From positions 310,001 to 374,000 of the forward strand of contig WTXA01000002.1 in NCBI GenBank assembly GCA_009773805.1: a stretch of 64,000 nucleotides of DNA. Reading direction: 5' to 3'. The notes beneath the pieces were generated by a model. That model made no database searches. It had not been told where the DNA came from and was given only the letters and a program-made list of their open reading frames with translations. Each line of letters opens with the position of its first letter. Position 1 is the first letter of the stretch. This document shows positions 42,595-52,377 of the stretch, piece after piece. The position numbers and the translations under genes are program-made. This DNA is from Fusobacteriota bacterium. Its GTDB lineage: Bacteria; Bacillota; TC1.

Positions 42595-43659
42595 TTAGAC
42601 TTTATCAATATACTCCATTAGAAGCTTTTTATCAGACGATGTGGCTAAAGCCTCCTCTATACTAATTATACTCCTATTTACCAACTGTGCCAAGCTATGT
42701 TCCAATGTACACATACCCTCTTTAACCCCAGTTTGGAGAGCTGAATTAATCTGATGCCCTTTGTTATCCCTAATAAGATTACGAACACCCTCAGTCCCAA
42801 TTAAAACCTCAAAAGCAGCAGTCCTACCACTACCATCAGCCTTACGTACCAACTGCTGAGTAACTATACCCTTCAATACACCAGCAAGCTGAGACCTAAT
42901 TTGACTCTGACTATGAGGTGGAAAAACATCAATAATCCTATCAATAGTCTTAGCAGCCCCAATCGTATGAACAGTCGATAAAACCAAATGACCAGTCTCC
43001 GCCGCAGTAACTGCAGCAGAAATAGTATCTAAATCCCTCATCTCACCAACAAGAATAATATCCGGATCTTCCCTAAGAGCACCACGCAAAGCATCAGCAA
43101 AAGATGAAACATCAATACCAACTTCCCTTTGATGCACTAAAGATTCTTTATGATTATGTATATACTCTATAGGATCTTCAGCAGTCAAAATATGACACTT
43201 TTTATTCATATTAAGATAATCTATAATAGCAGCCAAAGTAGTAGATTTACCACTACCAGTAGGCCCAGTCACCAGAATAAGCCCTCTAGGCTCAGATATT
43301 AAATCCTTTAGAACATCAGGTAAGTTCAATTCCTCAAAACTAGGTATATGCTCATTTAGAATTCTAATAGCAGCACAAAGACTATTCTTCTGATTATATA
43401 TATTAACCCTTTGACGAGCTCCCTTGTGATCAGAAAAAGCGAAATCCAAATCTACCTTCTGCTCAATAAGTTTCTTTTGATTCTCATCTAACATAGAATA
43501 AATAGCCTCTTTTAATTCCTGTTTGGAGAAAATATAATTGCTTTTAATAATATCCCCATTCTTTCTAAAAACAGGAGGACAATCCATCGTAAGATGAATA
43601 TCAGAACAACCATTCTCCCTGGCATAATCAATTAATTCCAGAATCCTTCTATTATTCAT
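42595..43659 (-). CDS. pilT: Twitching motility (retraction) ATPase PilT
   Basis: 354 residues. Walker A GPTGSGKST, Asp box EDPIEYIHNHK, Walker B LREDPDIILVGEMRD and His box TGHLVLSTVHT are all present. The PilT-specific AFEVLIGTEGVRNLIRD region occurs near the C-terminus. Drives pilus disassembly. Stops 9 bp before pilB's end on the other side, in the same operon. Confidence 0.96.
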   Translation of the reverse strand: MNNRRILELIDYARENGCSDIHLTMDCPPVFRKNGDIIKSNYIFSKQELKEAIYSMLDENQKKLIEQKVDLDFAFSDHKGARQRVNIYNQKNSLCAAIRILNEHIPSFEELNLPDVLKDLISEPRGLILVTGPTGSGKSTTLAAIIDYLNMNKKCHILTAEDPIEYIHNHKESLVHQREVGIDVSSFADALRGALREDPDIILVGEMRDLDTISAAVTAAETGHLVLSTVHTIGAAKTIDRIIDVFPPHSQSQIRSQLAGVLKGIVTQQLVRKADGSGRTAAFEVLIGTEGVRNLIRDNKGHQINSALQTGVKEGMCTLEHSLAQLVNRSIISIEEALATSSDKKLLMEYIDKV

Positions 43660-43667
43660 AAAACCCC

Positions 43668-45344
43668 CTATAATAATATAGAAATATGTTCAATTAATTC
43701 GTCAATACTAGTAATACCATCTAGAACCATTTCCTTAACACTGTCTCTAATATAAATGATACGACCCTCCTTGGAGGCATACTCATAAATGTTTTCTATT
43801 GGTTCCTTCTTGGAAATCATTCCCCTAATACTTGAATCCACTTCCAATATCTCATGAACAGCAATTCTCCCCTTATATCCAGTAAAGTCACAATTATGAC
43901 AACCCTTACCCTTATAAAGGGTACTTGCACCAGGAACTAATTCAAGTTCATTTTCATCAGGAATATATTCCTCTTTACAATGAGGACAAATTTTCTTAAT
44001 CAGACGTTGGGCAACAATACCTACTACTGAATTAGAAATCATATAGTTTTGGATATCCAAGTCAAGAAGTCTAGTAATAGTACTAATCGCATCATTAGTA
44101 TGCAATGTTGAAAACACCAAATGACCTGTAACAGCTGCTGTAACAGCAATTTCTGCTGTCTTACCATCTCTGATTTCACCAACTAGTATAACATCAGGAT
44201 CTTGTCTTAGCATCGACCGGAGGCCTGACTCAAAAGTAAGTCCAGCTTTAGGGTTAACTTGCACTTGGTTAACTTTTTCCAAGTTTTTTTCAACTGGATC
44301 CTCAATTGTACAAATATTTATAGGTTTTTTTATTAAACTTTCAATAAGCATATATAAAGTAGTAGTCTTTCCAGAACCAGTTGGTCCAGTTATGAGTATA
44401 ATCCCATGAGGTTTTCTTAAGATCCTAGAAATCTTATTATAGTTAAATTCATTCATACCAAAAGAATTAGCATAATCAATTTTAACCATCTGAGTTAGAA
44501 AACGCATAACAATAGTTTCACCAAAAACTGTTGGCATTGTAGAAACTCTAATATTAATTTCCTTGTCATCTATCTTTATTTTAAAATGACCATCCTGTGG
44601 TATTCTAGATTCTGCAATATCCAGTCCTGCCATGATTTTAATCCTAGCTGAAAGATTTTGAATTAATTTAACATCCAAAGCCATACTGTCTATTAGAAGA
44701 CCATCTATCCTATAACGAATTAGAATACTTTTTTCAAAAGGAGCTAAATGTATATCAGAAGCTCCATCATTAAAACCTTTGATAATTATTGAATTTATCA
44801 GATTAACAATAGGTCCATAATCTTCAGTAACTTCTAAATTAATTGCAACATCACCAGTTCGGCCATCCATACTCTTATTGGCAACACTGGCAGCCTTTTG
44901 AGAATCTAGTTCTGCATAATATTTATTTAAAGCTTTTTGTATTTCAGCCTTTTTACCAAGCTTAATTTCTGTAGGCATATTAATAAGGGACTTAACATCC
45001 TCAATAGCATAAAAATCTAAAGGATCATTTACCACAAGGATTACTCTACTACCATCAAAATTTGTTGCTATAATCTGATATTTGAAGGCTATTGTCTTAG
45101 GTATTAAGGCAACAGCTTTTAAATCTATTTTCATGCGAATAAAATCAATGATCTCCAAATCTAATCTTTTAGATAAAGCTACCAATAATTGTTCTTCGGA
45201 TATATATTCATTGTCAAGAAGAATTTCACCCAAACGCTTGTTCTTATCTACTTTTTGAAGTTCTAGCGCTTCTTCTAACTGGCTATCTGTCAGATAACCT
45301 TGGTTTTTAAGGACTTCGCCTATTTTTATATGTGTCTGTTCCAT
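43668..45344 (-). CDS. pilB: Type IV pilus extension ATPase PilB
   Basis: About 558 residues: an N-terminal MshEN/GspE-like domain (IGEVLKNQGYLTDSQLEEAL, LLDNEYISEEQLL), which in relatives can bind c-di-GMP, then the ATPase with GPTGSGKTTTLYML, DPVEKNLEKVNQVQV, LRSMLRQDPDVILVGEIRD, and the zinc motif CPHCKEEY...CHNCDFTGYKGR. The frame opens at 45395, but the ATG at 45344 follows AAAGGG and matches the usual family start. First gene of the pilus operon. Confidence 0.95.
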   Translation of the reverse strand: MEQTHIKIGEVLKNQGYLTDSQLEEALELQKVDKNKRLGEILLDNEYISEEQLLVALSKRLDLEIIDFIRMKIDLKAVALIPKTIAFKYQIIATNFDGSRVILVVNDPLDFYAIEDVKSLINMPTEIKLGKKAEIQKALNKYYAELDSQKAASVANKSMDGRTGDVAINLEVTEDYGPIVNLINSIIIKGFNDGASDIHLAPFEKSILIRYRIDGLLIDSMALDVKLIQNLSARIKIMAGLDIAESRIPQDGHFKIKIDDKEINIRVSTMPTVFGETIVMRFLTQMVKIDYANSFGMNEFNYNKISRILRKPHGIILITGPTGSGKTTTLYMLIESLIKKPINICTIEDPVEKNLEKVNQVQVNPKAGLTFESGLRSMLRQDPDVILVGEIRDGKTAEIAVTAAVTGHLVFSTLHTNDAISTITRLLDLDIQNYMISNSVVGIVAQRLIKKICPHCKEEYIPDENELELVPGASTLYKGKGCHNCDFTGYKGRIAVHEILEVDSSIRGMISKKEPIENIYEYASKEGRIIYIRDSVKEMVLDGITSIDELIEHISILL

Positions 45345-45462
45345 CTTAACCCTTTCTAAAAGGTATATAAAATTGATAATAATCTCACTAATCATTTTAA
45401 CATAATTTATATTTTATTGTAAATAATATTATGTTATTTTATAATCTTTATGAACTTATTTA

Positions 45463-46155
45463 TTAACATCTACTTAATCTTTCAGCTAAATCTATGTGAT
45501 TACTTTCATCTTTTTCTAAATTAAATTTGTTTATATAATAGGCTTTTAATATTTGTAGATTAACTCTATTAAATAAAAACATAAAGTAGAAAGTACACAA
45601 TAAAACTATAAAATAAAGAATCAGCAAGGAATATTGAGAAAAACTAATTTTAATATATAGCATACTCACAACTCTAGCGATGATTAAAAACAAAAGTACT
45701 AATAAACCCTTCTTTAGACTTAACTTGTATTTCATGTTAATTCTTTCTTTTGCATATCTACCTTTTTTGATATTGTATTTCGCTAAAATATAACTAACAA
45801 CATTGAAGTAGATAGCAATTAAAAATAAGAAAAACAAAATACTAAAATCATGTTGTTGACCAATGATAATTACATAATAAAAAGTTATAGTGAAGAGAAT
45901 ATTTAAATAAATACTTACTATACCTTTATACAAATATGTTCTCAGCATAAGCTTTTTAACACTATGTAAAACCCTATTACTTAAAATTATGAAAAATAAT
46001 AGCATTGCTCCAAATAAAATTTGCTCACCCATTCCCTTACTTAAAAAAATAAGAAGAACATTGAACAGCATAATAATAATATACGAATTCAATATATTCT
46101 TCTTTATTAGATGATCAAATTTAAATTCTACAAATGCCTTTGCTTTACTTTTCAT
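45463..46155 (-). CDS. Hypothetical membrane protein
   Basis: 230 residues with about six hydrophobic segments separated by Lys/Arg-rich loops and a charged C-terminal tail (KFNLEKDESNHIDLAERL). No family recognised. It lies upstream of the pilus operon in the same direction, but a 120-bp AT-rich gap separates them. Confidence 0.65.
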   Translation of the reverse strand: MKSKAKAFVEFKFDHLIKKNILNSYIIIMLFNVLLIFLSKGMGEQILFGAMLLFFIILSNRVLHSVKKLMLRTYLYKGIVSIYLNILFTITFYYVIIIGQQHDFSILFFLFLIAIYFNVVSYILAKYNIKKGRYAKERINMKYKLSLKKGLLVLLFLIIARVVSMLYIKISFSQYSLLILYFIVLLCTFYFMFLFNRVNLQILKAYYINKFNLEKDESNHIDLAERLSRC

Positions 46156-46252
46156 TATTTAACCCCCCTTAAATAATTACTCTAACTTATACACTTAATA
46201 TACTCCATAAATAGATATATATCAACAAACCATCAATATAACAATATTAAAA

Positions 46253-46747
46253 CTATATTAAAAATAGATTAACTACTCCAATAGACAGCGCCCAAACACC
46301 AACTACAATCAAAAAACTATAAATTAACTTTTGCTTAATACTTAATTCAGGACAAACACTAACTTGCAAACTCCACATAACACCAAACAAGGCAATAATG
46401 ATAGATAAAGAACCAATTCTAGAATAAACCACCACCAAAGCACACATGAAAACAAAAAACCAAGACCACCACTTAAATTCCTCTAAAGGAATATATGGCT
46501 TTCCACTATTTACATAATGACCATCTATAACAATATCAGACCAACTACCTAAACTAACAAGACGACCTTGTTTGTCACCTATTTTGATGCTTAAATCATA
46601 ACCTATATAATTACTATATAAATTATTAGGCAAAGGGATATTCTCACCATCTATAATCAAGATACTACGTCCTAAAAGCAATGCCCTATTAAAAACAATA
46701 TCATGTTCTCTTCCATCTAATTCAATTTTCCACATTTTCCTGCCCAT
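46253..46747 (-). CDS. Hypothetical membrane protein with N-terminal beta domain
   Basis: 164 residues: a soluble first half (WKIELDGREHDIVFNRALLLGRSILIIDGENIPLP, read across residues about 6-40) that looks like beta strands with a polar turn pattern, then three or four membrane spans. No known family is recognised. It abuts the next membrane gene upstream, so the two are probably partners. Confidence 0.65.
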   Translation of the reverse strand: MGRKMWKIELDGREHDIVFNRALLLGRSILIIDGENIPLPNNLYSNYIGYDLSIKIGDKQGRLVSLGSWSDIVIDGHYVNSGKPYIPLEEFKWWSWFFVFMCALVVVYSRIGSLSIIIALFGVMWSLQVSVCPELSIKQKLIYSFLIVVGVWALSIGVVNLFLI

Positions 46748-47512
46748 TTAAGAAACCTTACCTTTCCAAAATAATCCAATAATTATACCTAATAAACCTA
46801 AGCTACCAAAAATTATCACTAACATATTATTATTAAATAAAGAAGCAACTAGAGAAAATAGGAAAAAAAACAAAATACATACTAAAGAAATCCAGGCTCC
46901 AAAAATTGATTCAATATCCATGTCACCAGGACGCATCAAATCTGACCAAATCATCTCCCAAATTCTAAACCTATTAAGAAATAGGACAATAGCTATGATA
47001 CTCAGTAATAGGCCACCTAAAGCATCATTAATAAATACACTAATACCTTTTGTATAAAAAACACCATCAGTTAATATTATATGCCCTAAACCAATAATAA
47101 AAGCCTTAGCCATTGCAGCTACAGATACCACTAAAAATAGATTTATTAAAAAATTTCTTTTATCACTTTTTGGAATCATCAATTCAGAATCAGTCTGTAC
47201 AAAAAACTTGTCCCATAACCTATACGATAAAAGTGCCATTAACATATTCCCAGAAACCATAAATATGGTCATCAAGGACAAACCTCCATATATATCAACA
47301 AAGAAAGCACCAACACCAACACCTAAAACTCCAGCTGGACCAAAAAATAATCCAAGAACAATAGGGAGAGCAGCAAGAGGCTGAAAATCTTTTAGATCAA
47401 AAGAAATAAAACCAGACTCAAATGGTAGGAGTAAAATTAAATACAACAAAACAGAAAATATAAACAACATAAACATACTTCTATACTTCCACATTGATAA
47501 AAACTCTTTCAT
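46748..47512 (-). CDS. Integral membrane protein, possibly ECF S-component-like or MASE1-like
   Basis: About 254 residues, seven or more spans. The run FQPLAALPIVLGLFFGPAGVLGVGVGAFFVDIYGGL resembles the second and third spans of small ECF substrate-binding proteins and of MASE1 sensors. The frame extends back to 47551, but GGAGG is five bases before the ATG at 47512, which also clears the end of mtnP. Substrate and partners are unknown; no ATPase gene is adjacent. Confidence 0.55.
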   Translation of the reverse strand: MKEFLSMWKYRSMFMLFIFSVLLYLILLLPFESGFISFDLKDFQPLAALPIVLGLFFGPAGVLGVGVGAFFVDIYGGLSLMTIFMVSGNMLMALLSYRLWDKFFVQTDSELMIPKSDKRNFLINLFLVVSVAAMAKAFIIGLGHIILTDGVFYTKGISVFINDALGGLLLSIIAIVLFLNRFRIWEMIWSDLMRPGDMDIESIFGAWISLVCILFFFLFSLVASLFNNNMLVIIFGSLGLLGIIIGLFWKGKVS

Positions 47513-47523
47513 AGATACCTCCA

Positions 47524-48279
47524 TTAAACCCTTATTAAAGATGAACGGCAACTACAAGCATCAGTTACCAAGTCACCTTTTAATATAATATCAACAAATA
47601 GGTTGGTTAATTCTTCTTTCCTATCCTTAACTATTGCAATTATTTCAGAGCCTGTAGCTTCAACATTAACTAAACCTGTACACATGTTAGTTACAACTCC
47701 CACAGCACAATAGCACATGGAAAGTTCTTTGGCCAATACTACTTCAGGCACATTAGTCATCCCAACTACATCACCACCTATTTGCCTATAAAAACTAATC
47801 TCAGCTGCTGTTTCAAATCTTGGTCCCTCTGTGCAAACATATATAGTATCGTCTCTAAGGTTTATAGTCTTTAAGATTTTGTCACATAGCATACTACAAT
47901 AGGGTTCTTTCATCGATACATGAACAACTCCTGATGATCCATCATAAAAAGTCATAGGCCTGCTTTTAGTAAAGTCTAAAAAATCACGTAGCAAAACCAA
48001 GTCGCCAGGTACAATATCTGAACGTGTAGAACCTACAGCAACTGTTGAAAATACAAACTCTACTCCATATTCCTTCAAGGCCCACATATTTCCAAGATAA
48101 TTTACAAGATGGGGAGGCCGACTATGATCCTTACCATGACGTGGTAGAAAAATAATTTCCTTATCATCTTTTTCCATAATACTAAAATCAATTATTCCAT
48201 AAGGTGTTTCAAGACTAACTTCTTTAACATTTCCACCTAGACTATATACTCCAGTCCCTCCAATTATTGCATATTTCAT
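47524..48279 (-). CDS. mtnP: S-methyl-5'-thioadenosine phosphorylase
   Basis: About 251 residues. IGGTGVYSLGGN, FLPRHGKDHSRPPHLVNY, VFSTVAVGSTR, CTEGPRFETAAEI, VGMTNVPEVVLAKEL and NVEATGSEI are the phosphate, ribose and base-binding motifs of the MTAP/PNP family. Cleaves methylthioadenosine from polyamine synthesis to adenine and methylthioribose-1-phosphate. Start at 48279 behind GGAGG. Divergent from the aminotransferase operon. Confidence 0.9.
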   Translation of the reverse strand: MKYAIIGGTGVYSLGGNVKEVSLETPYGIIDFSIMEKDDKEIIFLPRHGKDHSRPPHLVNYLGNMWALKEYGVEFVFSTVAVGSTRSDIVPGDLVLLRDFLDFTKSRPMTFYDGSSGVVHVSMKEPYCSMLCDKILKTINLRDDTIYVCTEGPRFETAAEISFYRQIGGDVVGMTNVPEVVLAKELSMCYCAVGVVTNMCTGLVNVEATGSEIIAIVKDRKEELTNLFVDIILKGDLVTDACSCRSSLIRV

Positions 48280-48434
48280 ATTACCTCCAAATATCATCAA
48301 TCAATACGTTCCTATATATATAGTAATAAGGTATCATTTATTAACCAAATCTACAATAAGAACAATAAGTAATGCAAGAAAAAGTTTTTTTTGCTATAAT
48401 TTTAGTTAGTAACCCATTAAAGAAGGAGAAATTG

Positions 48435-49616
48435 ATGTTTAAAAACCTAATGAATCAAAATGCCCTAGAAATGCATATAGTTTCTGGCTTTGAAATGAAA
48501 CAAAAAGCAAAAAAATACGAAGATCAAGGAAACAAGGTAATCCACCTAGAATTAGGAGAACCTGACTTTAATACACCAGCCAATATCACAAAAGCTGGAA
48601 TAGAAGCAATGAACAAAGGAGAAAGTCACTACGCACAACCTCTTGGAGTTCCTGCCTTTAAGGAAGAAATAGCAAAATACGTCAGAGAATATAAGGGAGT
48701 AGAGGCACAAGCTGGAAATGTTGTGGTAACACCAGGTGCTAAGCCAATATTATTCTATACCTTTCTGACTTTTATAAAGCCAGGTGATGAAGTAATTATC
48801 CCAGACCCAGGCTTTCCAATATACAAGGTACTTGCAAAATACATGGGTGCTACCCCAGTATCCTTAAAAGCAACAGAGGAAAACAAATTTAGGCTTACCT
48901 TAAAAGATTTAGAACCATTAGTAACATCAAAAACCAAACTAATAATATTAAGCAGTCCCAATAATCCAACAGGCTCCATAATTGAACAAAAAGAAATTGA
49001 AGCTATAGCTGAATTTCTCCGTGATAAGGATATTATTGTCCTATCAGATGAAATATATGATCGACTATACTTTGGAGAAGATAAGATACTTTCAATTGCT
49101 AGTATTCCACATATGCAGGATAAGACCATACTATTAGATGGCTTTTCCAAAGCCTATGCTATGACCGGCTGGAGATTAGGTTATGGAATCATGCACGAAA
49201 GCATTGCTAAAGTATTTAATCCATTAATAGTAGCTAGTAACTCCTGTACTAATACCTTTATCCAATATGCAGGCATAGAAGCCTACCGAGGACCACAAGA
49301 TGAAGTGGAAAAAATGAAAGCTGAATTTAAAGTGAGAAGAGATCTTTTAGTTAATGGACTAAATAGTATTCCTCATGTTAGTTGTGTTCTCCCAGATGGA
49401 GCCTTTTATGCTTTCCCAAACTTTAAATGGTTTGGTAAGTCCAGCGATGAAATGGCTGCCTACATTTTGGAGAACGCCTATATATCTTCACTACCAGGAA
49501 GTACCTTCGGCGAAGATCTAGAAGGTTATGTCAGATTTTCCTACGCCACTAGCAGGGACAATCTTAATGAAGCACTCAACAGACTTGAGAGTGTATTGAA
49601 GAAGGTGAAAAGCTAA
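48435..49616 (+). CDS. Class I/II pyridoxal-phosphate aminotransferase
   Basis: About 393 residues. HLELGEPDFNTP, SSPNNPTGSII, LSDEIYDRLYF and DGFSKAYAMTGWRLGYG (PLP Lys) are typical of aspartate-type aminotransferases. The open frame begins at 48372; AAGGAG six bases before the ATG at 48435 marks the real start. Substrates cannot be read from motifs. Stop overlaps the dehydrogenase start by one base, so the two share a pathway, perhaps amino acid to 2-oxoacid to 2-hydroxyacid. Confidence 0.9.
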   Translation: MFKNLMNQNALEMHIVSGFEMKQKAKKYEDQGNKVIHLELGEPDFNTPANITKAGIEAMNKGESHYAQPLGVPAFKEEIAKYVREYKGVEAQAGNVVVTPGAKPILFYTFLTFIKPGDEVIIPDPGFPIYKVLAKYMGATPVSLKATEENKFRLTLKDLEPLVTSKTKLIILSSPNNPTGSIIEQKEIEAIAEFLRDKDIIVLSDEIYDRLYFGEDKILSIASIPHMQDKTILLDGFSKAYAMTGWRLGYGIMHESIAKVFNPLIVASNSCTNTFIQYAGIEAYRGPQDEVEKMKAEFKVRRDLLVNGLNSIPHVSCVLPDGAFYAFPNFKWFGKSSDEMAAYILENAYISSLPGSTFGEDLEGYVRFSYATSRDNLNEALNRLESVLKKVKS

Positions 49617-50584
49617 TGAAAAAAGTCTATGTAACAAGACCTATCATGGAAGCAGGAATCAACCTATTAAAAGAACATTTTGAAGTAACTGTACAACCAG
49701 AAGAACGAGATCTTAACGATGAAGAATTCTTAAATGCTATCAAAGGCTATGACGGAGTTCTAACAATGCTGACTAACAAGGTAGATGAAAATACTTTTAA
49801 AACTGCCTCATCAGTAAAAGTCTTCGCCAACTATGCAGTAGGTTTTAACAACATCGATGTAGACATGGCCACAGACTATGGAGTAGCTATAACTAATACA
49901 CCAAATGCTTTAACTATGGCAACTGCAGAACTTGCTTGGGCTTTACTCTTTGCTGCCAGTAGACACGTTGTACAATCTGATAAATTGACTAGAGAAGGTA
50001 AGTTTACCAGCTGGGACCCTATGGGTTTTCTTGGTCAACCAGTTAGTGGCAAGAAACTTGGAATCATAGGTGCAGGAAGAATTGGCATGGCTTTTGCCAG
50101 AATGGCCAAAGGCTTCAATATGGATATTTACTATAACAGTCCTCACAGGAAAAGAGATTTTGAAAAAGAAACTGGAGCTCACTATGAAGATCTTTTTGAG
50201 ATGTTGCCTAAAGTAGATTATTTGGCAATTCATTGTCCTTATAATCTTAGTACTCACCATCTTATCGGTGAAAGAGAACTGGCTTTAATGAAACCTAATG
50301 CTATTCTAGTCAATACAGCTAGAGGAGCCATCATTGATGAAAAAGCATTGTATGAAGCACTTAAGCACAATAAAATATATAGTGCCGGACTGGATGTATA
50401 TGAAAATGAGCCTCAAATTTATCCAGGTCTTACAGAATTAGAAAATGTTATAACCTGTTCACACATTGGCAGTGCTACATATGATAGTAGAGAAGCTATG
50501 TCTATTTTGGCTGCTCAAAGTATAGTGGATATATTGATCGATAATAAGATACCAGACAACTGCTTGAATAAGGAAGTGTTCTAA
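49616..50584 (+). CDS. D-2-hydroxyacid dehydrogenase (glyoxylate/hydroxypyruvate reductase type)
   Basis: 322 residues. NAD(P)-binding GIIGAGRIGMAFARMAKGF; catalytic Arg in NTARGAIIDE, Glu in YENEPQIYPG and His in CSHIGSATYDSR. Likely reduces glyoxylate, hydroxypyruvate or a related 2-oxoacid. Overlaps both neighbours by a base, a tightly coupled three-gene operon. Confidence 0.93.
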   Translation: MKKVYVTRPIMEAGINLLKEHFEVTVQPEERDLNDEEFLNAIKGYDGVLTMLTNKVDENTFKTASSVKVFANYAVGFNNIDVDMATDYGVAITNTPNALTMATAELAWALLFAASRHVVQSDKLTREGKFTSWDPMGFLGQPVSGKKLGIIGAGRIGMAFARMAKGFNMDIYYNSPHRKRDFEKETGAHYEDLFEMLPKVDYLAIHCPYNLSTHHLIGERELALMKPNAILVNTARGAIIDEKALYEALKHNKIYSAGLDVYENEPQIYPGLTELENVITCSHIGSATYDSREAMSILAAQSIVDILIDNKIPDNCLNKEVF

Positions 50585-51234
50585 TGTTAATGGAAAAGGA
50601 AAGAGAACTTATAGTCCAATACGGAAAGAAACTAATTACTGGCGGACTAACTACTGGTACAGGTGGAAATCTTAGTATCTTCAATAGAGAATTAGGATTG
50701 ATGGCGATAAAACCATCTGGTATGGAATATTTTGACATAAAAAAGGAGGATGTGGTCATCCTCGATTTGGCTGGTAATATTATTCAAGGTAAAAGAAAAC
50801 CTTCTAGTGAATATAGTATGCATAAGATATTCTATGAAAAAAGACAAGATATCAATGCAATTGTTCACACTCATTCAACTTATGCTACAACTTTAGCTTG
50901 TCTTGGTGAAAAGCTTCCAGCTATCCATTATCTTATAGCTTTTAGTGGTAGTCATGAAGTAAATTGCACTCCTTATGTTACTTTTGGAACCAAGGAACTT
51001 GCCGAGCTAGCCTATAAATTTATGGAAGGTAAATATGCGGTACTTCTAGGCAACCATGGTCTACTTACAGGTGGACCAAGTATTGAATATGCCTTTAGTG
51101 CAATGGAAGAAATAGAATTCTGCTGTCAACTTTACCTAAATACCAAAATGATAGGCGGGGGGGAAATTCTTAGCCCTGAAGATATCAAGGTAACCTTACA
51201 AAAGTTTTCAACTTATGGACAGAAAGTTAAGTAA
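50584..51234 (+). CDS. Class II aldolase/adducin family protein
   Basis: 216 residues. Zinc ligands in AIVHTHSTYATTLA (HxH) and a third His further on; GTGGNLSI and GNHGLLTGGPSIEYAF are family motifs. Resembles L-fuculose-phosphate aldolase and its relatives, which split sugar-1-phosphates to dihydroxyacetone phosphate plus an aldehyde. Last gene of its operon. Confidence 0.9.
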   Translation: MLMEKERELIVQYGKKLITGGLTTGTGGNLSIFNRELGLMAIKPSGMEYFDIKKEDVVILDLAGNIIQGKRKPSSEYSMHKIFYEKRQDINAIVHTHSTYATTLACLGEKLPAIHYLIAFSGSHEVNCTPYVTFGTKELAELAYKFMEGKYAVLLGNHGLLTGGPSIEYAFSAMEEIEFCCQLYLNTKMIGGGEILSPEDIKVTLQKFSTYGQKVK

Positions 51235-51615
51235 TTATTTAGTAAGCATATATGAGAAAATTATACGATTTAATTCGTAAATATCCACATCACTTTTTAT
51301 TTGTTTCTCAATAGGTTCTAAACTTCCTGAGATAAATATTTTTAAAGTATAATCTGTATCAAGATTTCCAGGGGTTTCAATGTATAATCGATTTATTTTA
51401 TGATAGGGTATCATTTGATACTCTATTTTTTTTCCCCTTAGTCCTAGATAATCTACTATGATTATTCTCTTGTCTGTTAAGATCATAACATCTCTGACAA
51501 TTTGATAACCCTTAATTAATTTTTCATTGTCTAAAAGAAATTTGGTGATTCTTTCTTCCATTTCCTTCTGGTCTAGTTCTATGGTGACTCCAATCATATC
51601 GTTAATAAAACTCAC
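51235..51615 (-). CDS. Bacterial PH domain protein (YvbH-like)
   Basis: 126 residues, a single bacterial pleckstrin-homology-like domain: VMILTDKRIIIVDYLGLRGKKIEYQMIPYHKINRLYIET is the central strand pattern (residues about 44-82), followed by FISGSLEP and a C-terminal helix. No membrane span. Function unknown. Overlaps the CPBP gene by one base. Confidence 0.82.
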   Translation of the reverse strand: MSFINDMIGVTIELDQKEMEERITKFLLDNEKLIKGYQIVRDVMILTDKRIIIVDYLGLRGKKIEYQMIPYHKINRLYIETPGNLDTDYTLKIFISGSLEPIEKQIKSDVDIYELNRIIFSYMLTK

Positions 51616-52373
51616 TACCTTCTACCTCCCTTACTTAAGAAAAATCTCAAGCTATCAATTAATAGTATAATTCCGACCACAGGTATAATATATGTTTTCA
51701 AAAAAAGCAGCTCCATTAGTTTCTGATCAAATGCGCCAAATATTCCACCAAAAAGATTATATACAATATGGAATATGATTGGTAACCATAGACTTCCAAT
51801 TTTCATTAGAATAATACCTAAAAACAAACCAATAAACAAGGTATAACTTGCTTGGTAAATATTTAGATGTATTAGTGCAAATAGCACAGAGGATACAAAT
51901 AAGGCTACATACTTTCCAATACTATCTTTAATTAAATTATATATAGCTCCTCTAAAGAGAAGTTCTTCAGCAATAGGTGCTAAAATACCTATTGCCAAAA
52001 GAGCTAGTAAAGGACTTGATAAGGCTATTGACTCAAACTGTTCCTTTAGGACTTCTGGCATATTATTATCCATGAAGTTAGGGAAAAGATAAACCAAAAA
52101 TAAATTAACCAAAATTATTGAAGCAAAGGCAAGTTCAAGTGTCTTTATTAGTTCCTTTTGGGAAAATTTAGTGAACCAACCTTTTTTATTCAACTTGTCC
52201 TTATTGGTTATAAGTACTATTAAGGAGAAGATTATGCTACTAGAAATAATTTGATTTATAATATTAATTTCTATTCCCATTAATCCTAAAATAAACGGAG
52301 ATAGAAAACTTACTACAATGTATAGTGCTATGTAGAATATGGTTTGACCTATGACATCCATCCATCTTTTCAT
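51615..52373 (-). CDS. CPBP family intramembrane metalloprotease
   Basis: 252 residues, about seven spans. The active-site motifs are EELLFRGAIYN (EExxxR) and FALIHLN (FxxxH), with a third His/Asn motif in IIFHIVYNLFGG. Such Abi/CAAX-like proteases are often linked to bacteriocin immunity or membrane protein processing. It lies 4 bp after whiA in the same direction. Confidence 0.9.
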   Translation of the reverse strand: MKRWMDVIGQTIFYIALYIVVSFLSPFILGLMGIEINIINQIISSSIIFSLIVLITNKDKLNKKGWFTKFSQKELIKTLELAFASIILVNLFLVYLFPNFMDNNMPEVLKEQFESIALSSPLLALLAIGILAPIAEELLFRGAIYNLIKDSIGKYVALFVSSVLFALIHLNIYQASYTLFIGLFLGIILMKIGSLWLPIIFHIVYNLFGGIFGAFDQKLMELLFLKTYIIPVVGIILLIDSLRFFLSKGGRR

Positions 52374-52377
52374 TAAA

